This document shows positions 18,251 to 25,530 of a stretch of DNA of 28,771 bases, in pieces. Source of the stretch: Acidobacteriota bacterium. Lineage in GTDB: Bacteria; Acidobacteriota; Vicinamibacteria; Vicinamibacterales; UBA2999. A program made the position numbers and the translations under genes. Each line of letters begins with the position of its first letter. The first letter of the stretch is position 1. The stretch is from the NCBI GenBank assembly GCA_947465645.1, contig CANIBQ010000065.1, positions 1 to 28,771 on the forward strand, given 5' to 3'. The notes beneath the pieces are model-generated. The model saw only the letters and a list, made by a program, of their open reading frames with translations. It was not told the DNA's origin and made no database searches.

Positions 18251-18742
18251 ATGTCGGACACCCCTACCGTCGCTCGTCCTTCCCAGTTGTGGAAACAGCT
18301 CTCCCCCGAGCGCAGGCTCCAGGCGGCAGAAGCCTTCTGGCGGGATGAGAACGGCGGCATCGAGCAGGCCGAAGCGCTGGGCACGATCGCGCAGCGCATC
18401 AAATTCCGCATCAAGAGCGTCCTGAGCATGCCGGTGGAGAAAAAGGCCAGGCAACTCGTTGCCTTGCCGGCCGTGTCGGAGATGGTGGCGGCCAGGCTCC
18501 TGGTCGCGTATCACCTGGTGCACCAGCGGCCGATGATGGGCGCGTTCCTCGACGCGCTGGGCATCGCGCACGAGGAGGGGCTGATTTCCGAAGAGGACGT
18601 CCAGCCGCCTGACCCCGAGAAGCTGAAGGCCGCCGCGAAGACGCTGGCGGCGTCGTTCCCGGCCGAGGACGTGACCGTGTACCTGTCAACGCTGACGTGG
18701 CAAGACCCCGACACCTGGGGCGGCCTGGCAGACAGTCTATGA
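18251..18742 (+). CDS. Conserved hypothetical protein upstream of TerC-family gene
   Basis: This 163-residue soluble protein is mostly helical, with segments such as PERRLQAAEAFWRDENGGIE, QRIKFRIKSVLSMPVEKKAR and VAARLLVAYHLVHQRPMMGAF. I do not recognise a named domain. There is no signal peptide or membrane segment, so it is probably cytoplasmic. Its stop overlaps the start of the TerC-family gene (ATGA at 18739-18742), so the two are translationally coupled and the proteins may work together or be regulated as a unit. Third-position composition is typical of the neighbouring genes, which supports a real gene. Confidence 0.8.
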   Translation: MSDTPTVARPSQLWKQLSPERRLQAAEAFWRDENGGIEQAEALGTIAQRIKFRIKSVLSMPVEKKARQLVALPAVSEMVAARLLVAYHLVHQRPMMGAFLDALGIAHEEGLISEEDVQPPDPEKLKAAAKTLAASFPAEDVTVYLSTLTWQDPDTWGGLADSL

Positions 18743-19485
18743 ACATGGAGTGGATGAGCAGCGCCGAGGGCTGGATCGCCCTCCTCACGCTGACGGCACT
18801 CGAAATCGTCCTCGGCATCGACAACATCGTCTTCATCTCGATCCTGGCCGGGAAGCTGCCGGCGGCCGACCGCGACCGGGCGCGCAAGACCGGCCTCTTC
18901 CTCGCGATGTTCATCCGCATCGCGCTGCTGTTCTCGATCACGTGGGTCATGCGGCTGACGGCGCCGATCTTCAGCATGTTCTCGCAGGCGATCTCCGGCC
19001 GCGATCTGATCCTGATTGGCGGCGGCCTCTTCCTGATCGCCAAGAGCACCCACGAGATTCACGACAAGCTCGAAGGTGAAGAGGGCCATGGATCGGCCAA
19101 GGCGGCGGCGACGTTCGGCGGCGTGATCGTGCAGATCCTGCTGCTCGACATCGTCTTCTCGCTCGATTCGGTGATTACCGCCGTCGGCATGGCGGAGGAT
19201 ATCGCGGTGATGGTGCTGGCGGTGGTGATTGCCGTCGCCGTGATGCTCTTCTCGGCGAGCGCGATCAGCGATTTCGTCGAGCGGCATCCGACGGTGAAGA
19301 TGCTGGCGCTCAGCTTCCTGCTGCTGATCGGCGTCTCGCTGATTGGCGAAGGGCTCGACCAGCACATTCCCAAGGGCTACATCTATTTCGCGATGGCGTT
19401 CTCGGTGTTCGTGGAGATGATCAACCTGCGGGTGCGCTCGAAGTCGGCGCCGGTGCACCTGCACCAGCCGTACACAGAAGGCTGA
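18739..19485 (+). CDS. TerC-family integral membrane protein
   Basis: This 248-residue multi-pass membrane protein belongs to the TerC/Alx family, linked to manganese export and to metal loading of exported proteins. Seven or so hydrophobic helices are visible. Hallmarks are EIVLGIDNIVFISI in the first helix and its repeat LLDIVFSLDSVITAVGMAED, whose paired acidic residues in the membrane are thought to bind Mn(II). The ATG at 18739 overlaps the preceding stop; another ATG two codons later (18745) is possible. The 3' end overlaps the convergent alpha/beta hydrolase gene by 65 bp. The substrate is inferred from the family. Confidence 0.92.
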   Translation: MNMEWMSSAEGWIALLTLTALEIVLGIDNIVFISILAGKLPAADRDRARKTGLFLAMFIRIALLFSITWVMRLTAPIFSMFSQAISGRDLILIGGGLFLIAKSTHEIHDKLEGEEGHGSAKAAATFGGVIVQILLLDIVFSLDSVITAVGMAEDIAVMVLAVVIAVAVMLFSASAISDFVERHPTVKMLALSFLLLIGVSLIGEGLDQHIPKGYIYFAMAFSVFVEMINLRVRSKSAPVHLHQPYTEG

Positions 19486-20080
19486 TCACGTCGAAGATCG
19501 GCTCGTAGATTTCTTCGCTCGGCCGGCCGCGCACCTTGAAGGAATGATCCGCGCCCGGCACGACGTGCAGCGTGACCGCCGCGCGCATGGTCGCGATCAC
19601 GGGCTCGAGCTCGGCTGGGGTGCCGAACACGTCGTGCTCGCCTTGAACGATCAGCACCGGTGAGGTGATCGCCGGCAGGTGGGCCGTTCGCGGCTGATCG
19701 GGCCTGCCCGGCGGATGCAGCGGGTAGCCGAGTGCGATCACGCCGCTCAGATTCTCAATCGCTCCCTGGGCCGCCAGATGCGTCGCCATGCGTCCACCCA
19801 TCGACTTGCCGCCGATGAACAGCCGGCGCCCGGCTCTCTCACCCTGCCGCGCCGCTTCGATGACCTCCCGGAAACGCGCCTCGAGCACAGGCGCCTTGTC
19901 CGGCACCCGTCGCTTCTGATCCATGTACGGAAAGTTGAAGGTGACGACGTCGATGCCGCGCGCGGCGAGCCCTCGCCCGAACGCGATCATGAAGGGATGC
20001 CGTTCGCCGGCCCCCGCGCCATGCGCGAGCACGAACAGGGCGTTCAGCGAGCGCCCGGCTGCGGCCGGATAGTCCAGCAC
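19421..20080 (-). CDS. Alpha/beta hydrolase (KANL3/Tex30-like, dienelactone-hydrolase-like)
   Basis: This 219-residue serine hydrolase has the core alpha/beta fold: oxyanion-type HGAGAGERHPF at the N-terminus, the nucleophile elbow GGKSMGGRMA, acid residue in VQGEHDVFG and catalytic His in VPGADHSFKV. The substrate is unknown. The GTG at 20080 is chosen because it overlaps the stop of the DUF1499 gene by one base (TAGTG) and gives the usual family N-terminus; an upstream in-frame stretch is out-of-frame DUF1499 sequence. The C-terminal 20 residues (Ala/Pro/Ser-rich) overlap the end of the TerC gene on the other strand. It is translationally coupled to the DUF1499 gene. Confidence 0.87.
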   Translation of the reverse strand: MLDYPAAAGRSLNALFVLAHGAGAGERHPFMIAFGRGLAARGIDVVTFNFPYMDQKRRVPDKAPVLEARFREVIEAARQGERAGRRLFIGGKSMGGRMATHLAAQGAIENLSGVIALGYPLHPPGRPDQPRTAHLPAITSPVLIVQGEHDVFGTPAELEPVIATMRAAVTLHVVPGADHSFKVRGRPSEEIYEPIFDVISLLCTAGAGAPAPTSSAPAG

Positions 20081-20814
20081 TAGCCGGCGCGCAGCGCGTC
20101 GAGATAGCGGCTGATGCGCCGCGCGTTGGTGCCAACGTCGCCGCGGCCGATGCGCGATACCGACCGCACGTCGATGCGCGTACCGGCGCCCCAGGCCGTC
20201 AACCGCACCACGATGTCGTCCTTGAAGCCGAACCACCGGGTCGTGTCGGTGGCCTCGATCCGCCCCGTCGACTTGTCCGCGGTGACGATCTCCCAACCCT
20301 CGGCCTGCGCCAGGGTGAGCGCGCGATCGAACGCCTGTTCGCGCGGAATCGCCATCGTGATCGGCTCGAGGTCGGGATACCCCTCGCGTTGCTGACGGGC
20401 CAGCTCGGGCGGCCGCTCGAGCGAGTTGGGGGCGTCCGCGCGCAGGGGGACGACGGCTTCAAACGCCGGCGGGTTCTCCAGATCGGTCGAGATGTCGTGG
20501 ATCGGTGGCAGGCCGCGCGCCGAGCGCTGCCACTGATACGGAATGGCGAACGCCATCAGGCCAATGGCGAATGCCAGGCCGGAGAGAAGCAGGCCAGGGT
20601 GAAGCAGCGTCTTCCGGCCGCTCCGGAAGTAGTCGGCGATCCCGGCAACAAGGGCGACGCCCATCCCCGCGACGCCCAGATACGCCGCCCAGCGCAGCAA
20701 CTGAAACGCCGATTGCAGCTCGACGAGGCCCGTTCGATAAATCGGGCCGGAGGCCGCCAGCAGCAGGGCGCCGAGAACAGAGACGACGCACGCGCCAAGG
20801 ATTACGACAGTCAC
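20080..20814 (-). CDS. DUF1499-domain membrane protein
   Basis: This 244-residue protein has three predicted membrane helices in its first 100 residues (VVILGACVVSVLGALLLAA; WAAYLGVAGMGVALVAGIA; LLLSGLAFAIGLMAFAI), followed by a soluble DUF1499 domain (about 105-244, with PPIHDISTDLENPPAF, GWEIVTADKSTGRIEATDTT and RSVSRIGRGDVGTNARRI). The biochemical role of DUF1499 is not known to me. The GTG start at 20814 has TACAAT 6 bp upstream, again a leaderless arrangement, and is divergent from rsgA with only 32 bp between the two start codons. It is the first gene of a two-gene unit with the hydrolase. Confidence 0.9.
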   Translation of the reverse strand: MTVVILGACVVSVLGALLLAASGPIYRTGLVELQSAFQLLRWAAYLGVAGMGVALVAGIADYFRSGRKTLLHPGLLLSGLAFAIGLMAFAIPYQWQRSARGLPPIHDISTDLENPPAFEAVVPLRADAPNSLERPPELARQQREGYPDLEPITMAIPREQAFDRALTLAQAEGWEIVTADKSTGRIEATDTTRWFGFKDDIVVRLTAWGAGTRIDVRSVSRIGRGDVGTNARRISRYLDALRAG

Positions 20815-20820
20815 GGGGCG

Positions 20821-20826
20821 ATTGTA
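20821..20826 (-). promoter_or_regulatory. -10 element TACAAT for DUF1499 gene, leaderless-type spacing
   Basis: On the minus strand TACAAT ends 6 bp before the GTG at 20814. It lies back to back with the rsgA -10, 6 bp apart, within a 32-bp divergent gap. Confidence 0.6.
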
Positions 20827-20832
20827 GCGCCG

Positions 20833-20838
20833 TACACT
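20833..20838 (+). promoter_or_regulatory. -10 element TACACT for rsgA, leaderless-type spacing
   Basis: TACACT ends 8 bp before the ATG at 20847. The whole gap to the divergent gene is 32 bp, so any -35 contacts would have to fall inside the other gene. Confidence 0.6.
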
Positions 20839-20846
20839 AGGGTGCG

Positions 20847-21866
20847 ATGCACCTGGAAGAGCTGGGGTGGAACGAGACGTTCGCGCGGGAGTTCGCGGCG
20901 CTGGCGTCGAAGGCGGACGTTCAGCCCGCGCGCGTCGCCATCGAGTTCAACCATATCTATCGCGTGTATGTCGAAGAGGGTGAATTCGACGCCACCCTGT
21001 CGGGGCGCCTGAAGCATAACGCCGAGCGCCGCAGCGAGCTGCCGGCGGTTGGAGACTGGGTGGCCGTCCGCAAGCGGCCTGATGAACACCAGGGTGCGAT
21101 CGTGGCCGTGCTCCCGCGCCGCAGCCGCTTCTCGCGCAAGACCGCCGGCCACGTCACCAACGAACAGGTCGTCGCCGCCAACATCGACGTCGTCTTCAGC
21201 GTCATGGCGCTCGATGCCGACTTCAGCCTCCGCAGGCTGGAGCGCTACCTGCTGATGGCGCGTGAGAGCGGGGCCGAACCCGTCGTGCTCCTCACGAAAT
21301 CGGACGTCTGTCGCGACGTTCCCGCGCGCGCGGCGGAGGTCGAAGCCATGGCCAGCGGCGTGCCGGTGCACGTGCTCAGCCCCAAGTTCAATCAGGGCAT
21401 CGACGTCGTGGCCTCCTATCTGGCGCCAGGCCGGACCGGCGCGCTTCTCGGATCCTCTGGCGTCGGCAAGACGACGATCATCAACCGGCTGGCGGGCGAC
21501 GAGGCGCGCAGGACGCGCGAAGTGCGCGGCGCCGACTCGAAGGGACGTCATACGACGACGCACCGCGAGCTCGTCGTGTTGCCGAGCGGCGGATTGATCA
21601 TCGATACACCGGGGATGCGCGAGCTGCAGTTGTGGGACGCGGGAGATGCGGTGCAGGAGACGTTCGACGACATCGATGCGCTGGCCGCGCATTGTCATTT
21701 CACCGACTGCCGCCATCGCGACGAGCCGCGATGCGCCGTGAAGGCCGCTGTCGCCGAGGGAACGCTACTGGCTGACCGGCTCGCCAGCTACCGGCGGCTC
21801 GAGGACGAATTGGACCTGCTCAGGCGGAACCGGCGTGAACGGGACTGGGACCCTCGTGGCCGGTGA
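20847..21866 (+). CDS. rsgA: Ribosome small-subunit biogenesis GTPase RsgA
   Basis: This 339-residue circularly permuted GTPase helps late 30S maturation. Domain order is an N-terminal OB fold (about 30-95, ending PRRSRFSRKTAG), the permuted GTPase with G4 TKSD (150-153) before G1 GSSGVGKTT (202-210) and G3 DTPG (253-256), and a C-terminal zinc knuckle with Cys283, Cys288, His290 and Cys296 (HCHFTDCRHRDEPRC). G4 has TKSD in place of NKxD, a common variant. The ATG at 20847 gives a typical N-terminus. The last 102 bp overlap the convergent ExeA-type gene. Confidence 0.96.
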   Translation: MHLEELGWNETFAREFAALASKADVQPARVAIEFNHIYRVYVEEGEFDATLSGRLKHNAERRSELPAVGDWVAVRKRPDEHQGAIVAVLPRRSRFSRKTAGHVTNEQVVAANIDVVFSVMALDADFSLRRLERYLLMARESGAEPVVLLTKSDVCRDVPARAAEVEAMASGVPVHVLSPKFNQGIDVVASYLAPGRTGALLGSSGVGKTTIINRLAGDEARRTREVRGADSKGRHTTTHRELVVLPSGGLIIDTPGMRELQLWDAGDAVQETFDDIDALAAHCHFTDCRHRDEPRCAVKAAVAEGTLLADRLASYRRLEDELDLLRRNRRERDWDPRGR

Positions 21867-22844
21867 GCGCGGTTTCGGTGGCGGGGGCGCATCGACCAGC
21901 CGATACAGCGGGGCAAAGAGCAGGACGGCGGCCACGGCCAGCGCGGCGGCCGCGCCCACGAGCCCCCATCTCCTGGCGCGCGCGACGCGCGCCTTGTTCG
22001 CCACGGTCGGCGAGATGACGCCCAGCCTGACGGCGCCCTCTTCGATGATCGCGGAGGTGACGACGTTGACGCGCATCTCCGCGCCGACCATCAACGCCCG
22101 GTCGCACAGCAGGTTGATCACGCGTGGCACGCCCCCGGAGATGGCGTGCACCGTCGTGACGGCGTCGGAGTCGAACCGCACCGCGTCGGCGCCCTTGGCG
22201 ACCCACAGCCGGTGCGCGATATAGGCCTCGACCTCCACGCGGCTGAGCGGCTTCAGCACCGCGCGCAGTGAGATCCGCTGATCGAGCTGCCGCATGTCGG
22301 CGGCGGCGAGGCCGTCGAGCAGGTTCAACTGTCCGACCAGCACGATCTGCAGCAGCTTGGCATCGTTGGTCTCCAGGTTGGAGATGATGCGGATCTGCTC
22401 GAGCACCTCCGGCGTCAGGTGCTGCGCCTCGTCGATGATCAGCACGCCGCTGCCGCGAATCGCCATCAGCGAGGTCAGGAACTCCTGGAGCGTCGAGATC
22501 AGCTCGTGCTTGCTGGCGCGCGACAGGCGGCCGCTGCGCACGGCTTCGCGCGAGACGACGCCGAAGTCGAGCAGGATCTCGCGGAGCAGTTCCTCGACGG
22601 AGAGAAACGGATTGAGGATCAGCGAGGTGAACGTATTGACGTCGAGCTGCTGCAGCAGCGTCCGGCAGACCGTGGTCTTGCCGGTGCCGATGTCGCCCGT
22701 CAGGACGATGAAGCCTTCCTTGCGGCGGATGGACTGGAGCAGGCGGGTGATCGCCTCGTCGTGCGATTCGCTGCGGTAGAGGAAGCGGGGGTCGGGCGCG
22801 AGGGTGAACGGCGGCTGACCGAAGCGATAGAACTCCTCATACAT
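21765..22844 (-). CDS. ExeA/GspA-type AAA+ ATPase with membrane anchor
   Basis: This 359-residue ATPase resembles ExeA/GspA, which in type II secretion helps place the secretin through peptidoglycan. The ATG at 22844 gives the family start MYEEFYRFGQPPFTLAPDPR and has an AGGCGG ribosome site just upstream; ATG 22862 is an alternative. Walker A GDIGTGKTT is at 50-58, Walker B VLIIDEAQHL at 134-143, sensor region IVLVGQLNLLDGL at 168-180. One TM helix (about 293-314) follows, then only about 45 Pro-rich residues, so the periplasmic peptidoglycan-binding domain of full ExeA is missing. Similar short forms occur in polysaccharide-export (XrtA/PEP-CTERM) loci, but no such genes are nearby. The 3' end overlaps rsgA by 102 bp. 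Confidence 0.9.
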   Translation of the reverse strand: MYEEFYRFGQPPFTLAPDPRFLYRSESHDEAITRLLQSIRRKEGFIVLTGDIGTGKTTVCRTLLQQLDVNTFTSLILNPFLSVEELLREILLDFGVVSREAVRSGRLSRASKHELISTLQEFLTSLMAIRGSGVLIIDEAQHLTPEVLEQIRIISNLETNDAKLLQIVLVGQLNLLDGLAAADMRQLDQRISLRAVLKPLSRVEVEAYIAHRLWVAKGADAVRFDSDAVTTVHAISGGVPRVINLLCDRALMVGAEMRVNVVTSAIIEEGAVRLGVISPTVANKARVARARRWGLVGAAAALAVAAVLLFAPLYRLVDAPPPPKPRSPATRVPVPFTPVPPEQVQFVLEPPVAGEPVSQ

Positions 22845-22892
22845 CGCCGCCTGAATTGGCATCAACGGTGCGGGAGCTCTCAACTTGCGCAA

Positions 22893-22898
22893 AGAATA
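22893..22898 (-). promoter_or_regulatory. -10 element TATTCT for the ExeA-type gene
   Basis: On the minus strand TATTCT lies about 48 bp before the ATG at 22844, leaving a leader with a ribosome site. It is 3 bp from the opposing -10 of the cyclophilin gene, so the two promoters likely compete. Confidence 0.4.
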
Positions 22899-22901
22899 TC
22901 A

Positions 22902-22907
22902 GATAAT
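22902..22907 (+). promoter_or_regulatory. -10-like GATAAT for the cyclophilin gene, leaderless-type spacing
   Basis: GATAAT ends 6 bp before the ATG at 22914, with no ribosome site between them. Confidence 0.5.
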
Positions 22908-22913
22908 GCGCCG

Positions 22914-24002
22914 ATGATCGTCTTCCTGATGCTGTTCGGGCTCGTCCAGGCCCAGACGTTCTTCACCTCCGCGATCCCGCCCGCCGACCTACTGAACAAG
23001 CAGGCCGTGCTCGAGACATCGGGCGGCACGATCGTCCTCGACCTGCTGGCGGAGGCGGCGCCCACGCACGTGGCGCACTTCATCACCCGCGCCCGGGAGG
23101 GTGCCTACGACGGCACGGCCTTCCACCGTGTCATCGCCATGGGGATCATCCAGGGCGGGGATCCGATCTCGAAGGACCCGGCGCAGAAGGAGAAGTACGG
23201 GACCGGTGGCTTGAACGTCCTCCGCTTCGAGCCGAGCGATCAGAAGATGACGCGCGGGGCGGTGGCGGCCGTGCTCGTGCCGGGCCGGCGGGACAGTGGC
23301 GGCAGCCAGTTCTTCATCTGCATCACCGATCAGAACGCGCTGACCGGCCAGTACACGGTGTTCGCGCGCGTCGTCGAGGGGATCAACATCGCGCAGAAGA
23401 TGTCCCTGGTGCCCGCCGACATGACCGTGCCGAACGAGCGGATCGAGGTCAGAAAGGTGACGATCCGCGACACGCCGGCGCCCGAGCCGGAGCCGTTCAC
23501 CACCGAGACGGTTGACGACCTGTCGACGTATCGCGCGGTGATCGAGACATCGCTAGGCAACATGACGGCGGAGCTCTATCCGGATCGTGCGCCCCAGACC
23601 GTTCGAAATTTCCTGCGGCTGGCGCGGTCGGGCGTCTTTGACGGGACAGCATTCCACCGGGTGGTGAAAGGCTTCGTCGCGCAGGGTGGCTTCATCCCGT
23701 CGCGACGGGAATTGCTCGACGAGAAGCAGGAGTCGTACGTGCGGCGGCTGCCGCCCGAGTTCAATGCGACGCTGCACGACCGGGGCACCCTTTCGATGGC
23801 GCGCGGCGACGATCCCGGCAGCGCGACGACCTCGTTTTTCATCGTCCTTGCGCGTACGCCTGCCCTCGACAAGACCTACGCCGCGTTCGGCAGGGTGACC
23901 GAAGGTCTCGACGTGCTGGAGAAGATCGAAGCGGCGGCGGTGAACGGAGAAGCGCCGGTGACGCGCATCGAGGTGATGCGCGTCAGGGTGATCACGCCGT
24001 AA
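22914..24002 (+). CDS. Exported peptidyl-prolyl isomerase with two cyclophilin domains
   Basis: This 362-residue protein begins with a short signal peptide (MIVFLMLFGLVQAQ), so it is probably periplasmic. It contains two cyclophilin-type prolyl isomerase domains in tandem. Domain 1 (about 30-185) has GTAFHRVIAMGIIQGGDP and GGSQFFICITDQNALTGQYT, and domain 2 (about 195-360) has GTAFHRVVKGFVAQGG and TTSFFIVLARTPALDKTYAA. Each keeps the catalytic Arg in FHRV and the Phe pair of the active site. Most bacterial cyclophilins have one domain. The ATG at 22914 is supported by the signal peptide and the -10 just before it. The stop overlaps the convergent dinB by 11 bp. It would assist folding of exported proteins. 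Confidence 0.93.
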   Translation: MIVFLMLFGLVQAQTFFTSAIPPADLLNKQAVLETSGGTIVLDLLAEAAPTHVAHFITRAREGAYDGTAFHRVIAMGIIQGGDPISKDPAQKEKYGTGGLNVLRFEPSDQKMTRGAVAAVLVPGRRDSGGSQFFICITDQNALTGQYTVFARVVEGINIAQKMSLVPADMTVPNERIEVRKVTIRDTPAPEPEPFTTETVDDLSTYRAVIETSLGNMTAELYPDRAPQTVRNFLRLARSGVFDGTAFHRVVKGFVAQGGFIPSRRELLDEKQESYVRRLPPEFNATLHDRGTLSMARGDDPGSATTSFFIVLARTPALDKTYAAFGRVTEGLDVLEKIEAAAVNGEAPVTRIEVMRVRVITP

Positions 24003-25095
24003 CGTCGAACGGCAGCGTCGGCTGCGGATCGATCGCGATCGGCGAGAGCTCCGTGCACAGGTTGTGCACGCTCACGCCGAGCAGGCGCACCGCGCGTGCG
24101 CCCGCTTCGGTCTTGTCGAGCAGCATCACCGCCCGTTGCACGATGCTGTCTTCCTCACGCGTCGGTTCTTCGCTGTGACTCCGCGTGATCGTCGTGAAGT
24201 CGTGGTATCGCACCTTGATGGTGACGGTGCGGGCGTAGAGCTCGCGCTTGACCAGCCAGGCCGCGGCGTCACACGCCATCGCCTCTATCTCGCGGCGGAT
24301 CTCGTCGCGGTCGGTGAGGTCGCGGGCGAACGTATTCTCGCTGCCGGATGATTTCGGCTCATATTCAGAGACGACCGGCCGCTCGTCGATGCCGTTGGCC
24401 AGTTGCTGGAGCCACTCGGCGAGCGACCCCACCGTGTCGCGAAGCGCGTCGGGATCGGCCGTCCTGATGTCGACGAGCTTCTCGATGCCGCACGCGCGAA
24501 GCTTGCGCGCCGTCACCGGTCCCACGCCCCACAGGGCGTCCACCGGCAGGCCCTGCAGAAAGATTTCCATCCGCTCGGGCGCAATCACCGTCAGGCCGTC
24601 CGGCTTCTGCCATCCCGAGGCGATCTTCGCGAGGAACTTGTTGGGCGCGACGCCGGCGGATGCCGTCAGGCCCGTGGTCTCGCGAATGGCATCCTTCAAC
24701 CGCCGCGCGACCGTCATGCCAAGCCGTTCTCCCCAGGCATTCTCGGTGACGTCGAGATAGGCCTCGTCGAGCGAGAGCGGCTCGACGAGCGGCGTGACGC
24801 TGCGGAAGAGCTCGAACACCTGCTGCGAGACGGCTTTGTACTTCGCGAAGTCGGGGCGAACGATCACCAGCGAAGGGCAGAGCCGCACGGCCTTGGCCAT
24901 CGACAGCGCCGATCTGACGCCAAACCTCCGCGCCTCGTAGCTTGCCGCCGCCACGACCCCGCGCTTGTCGGGGTCGCCGCCCACGACGACGGGCTTGCCC
25001 TGCAGGGATGGGTTGTCGCGCTGCTCGACCGACGCGTAGAACGCATCCATATCCACATGAACGATGCGGCGCACGACTGAATGCTCGTTCAGCAC
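23992..25095 (-). CDS. dinB: DNA polymerase IV (Y-family, DinB)
   Basis: This 367-residue translesion polymerase has palm motifs VHVDMDAFYASVEQ (catalytic Asp15, with Asp17 next to it; the steric-gate aromatic is Tyr20) and LSLDEAYLDVT (Asp110, Glu111). The fingers motif GVVAAASYEARRFGV, thumb helix-hairpin-helix LWGVGPVTARKLRACGI, and little-finger domain (about 250-355) follow. The C-terminal QPTLPF is a sliding-clamp binding motif. The GTG at 25095 follows the dut stop by 3 bp, so dut and dinB form a two-gene unit. A GTG at codon 8 is an alternative start. No LexA-box-like palindrome is seen at the unit's promoter. Confidence 0.96.
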   Translation of the reverse strand: MLNEHSVVRRIVHVDMDAFYASVEQRDNPSLQGKPVVVGGDPDKRGVVAAASYEARRFGVRSALSMAKAVRLCPSLVIVRPDFAKYKAVSQQVFELFRSVTPLVEPLSLDEAYLDVTENAWGERLGMTVARRLKDAIRETTGLTASAGVAPNKFLAKIASGWQKPDGLTVIAPERMEIFLQGLPVDALWGVGPVTARKLRACGIEKLVDIRTADPDALRDTVGSLAEWLQQLANGIDERPVVSEYEPKSSGSENTFARDLTDRDEIRREIEAMACDAAAWLVKRELYARTVTIKVRYHDFTTITRSHSEEPTREEDSIVQRAVMLLDKTEAGARAVRLLGVSVHNLCTELSPIAIDPQPTLPFDVTA

Positions 25096-25098
25096 GTC

Positions 25099-25530
25099 TT
25101 AATTCCCAGTCGCTCCAAAGCCGCCGCGCGTCACCTCGCGAATCTCTTCGACCTCGTTCCACATGACGCGGGGGGCCGGCAGGACGATGCCCTGGGCGAG
25201 ACGGTCGCCGCGGCGCACGACGACATCGGCTTTTGTAAAGTTCAACACCTGTATCATCACCTCGTCATTTGGCCCTGAATAGTCCGGGTCGATGACGCCG
25301 ACGCCGTTGGCGACCACGAGTCCTCGCTTGAGCGGGGTGCTGCTTCGGGCAAAAATGGCAAGAAAGTGACCGGTTGGCACCTCGATGATGAGGCCGGTCC
25401 GGACGAGCGCGATTTGCCCCGGCCCGATGGTGATATCGGAGGCGGCCGCCAGATCGAACCCGGCCGCTTCGTCAGTGCCGTAGGCGGGGAGGGGAATCGT
25501 GGGATCGAGTCGTGTGATCTTGAGGCGCAT
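25099..25530 (-). CDS. dut: Deoxyuridine triphosphatase (trimeric dUTPase)
   Basis: This 143-residue enzyme hydrolyses dUTP to dUMP and pyrophosphate, keeping uracil out of DNA and feeding dTMP synthesis. All five trimeric dUTPase motifs are present in order: AAGFDLAA, FARSSTPLKRG, GVGVIDPDYSG (catalytic Asp), RGDRLAQGIV and the C-terminal P-loop-like GGFGATG. The ATG at 25530 gives the standard N-terminus MRLKITRLD; it has TATGCT 6 bp upstream and no ribosome site. The first 32 bp overlap the divergent M16 peptidase gene. It is coupled to dinB downstream. Confidence 0.95.
   Translation of the reverse strand: MRLKITRLDPTIPLPAYGTDEAAGFDLAAASDITIGPGQIALVRTGLIIEVPTGHFLAIFARSSTPLKRGLVVANGVGVIDPDYSGPNDEVMIQVLNFTKADVVVRRGDRLAQGIVLPAPRVMWNEVEEIREVTRGGFGATGN
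25486..25494 (+). promoter_or_regulatory. Ribosome binding site deciding the M16 peptidase start
   Basis: GGGGAGGGG ends 4 bp before the GTG at 25499. It lies inside the dut coding region on the opposite strand and supports the GTG start and thus the head-to-head overlap. Confidence 0.6.
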
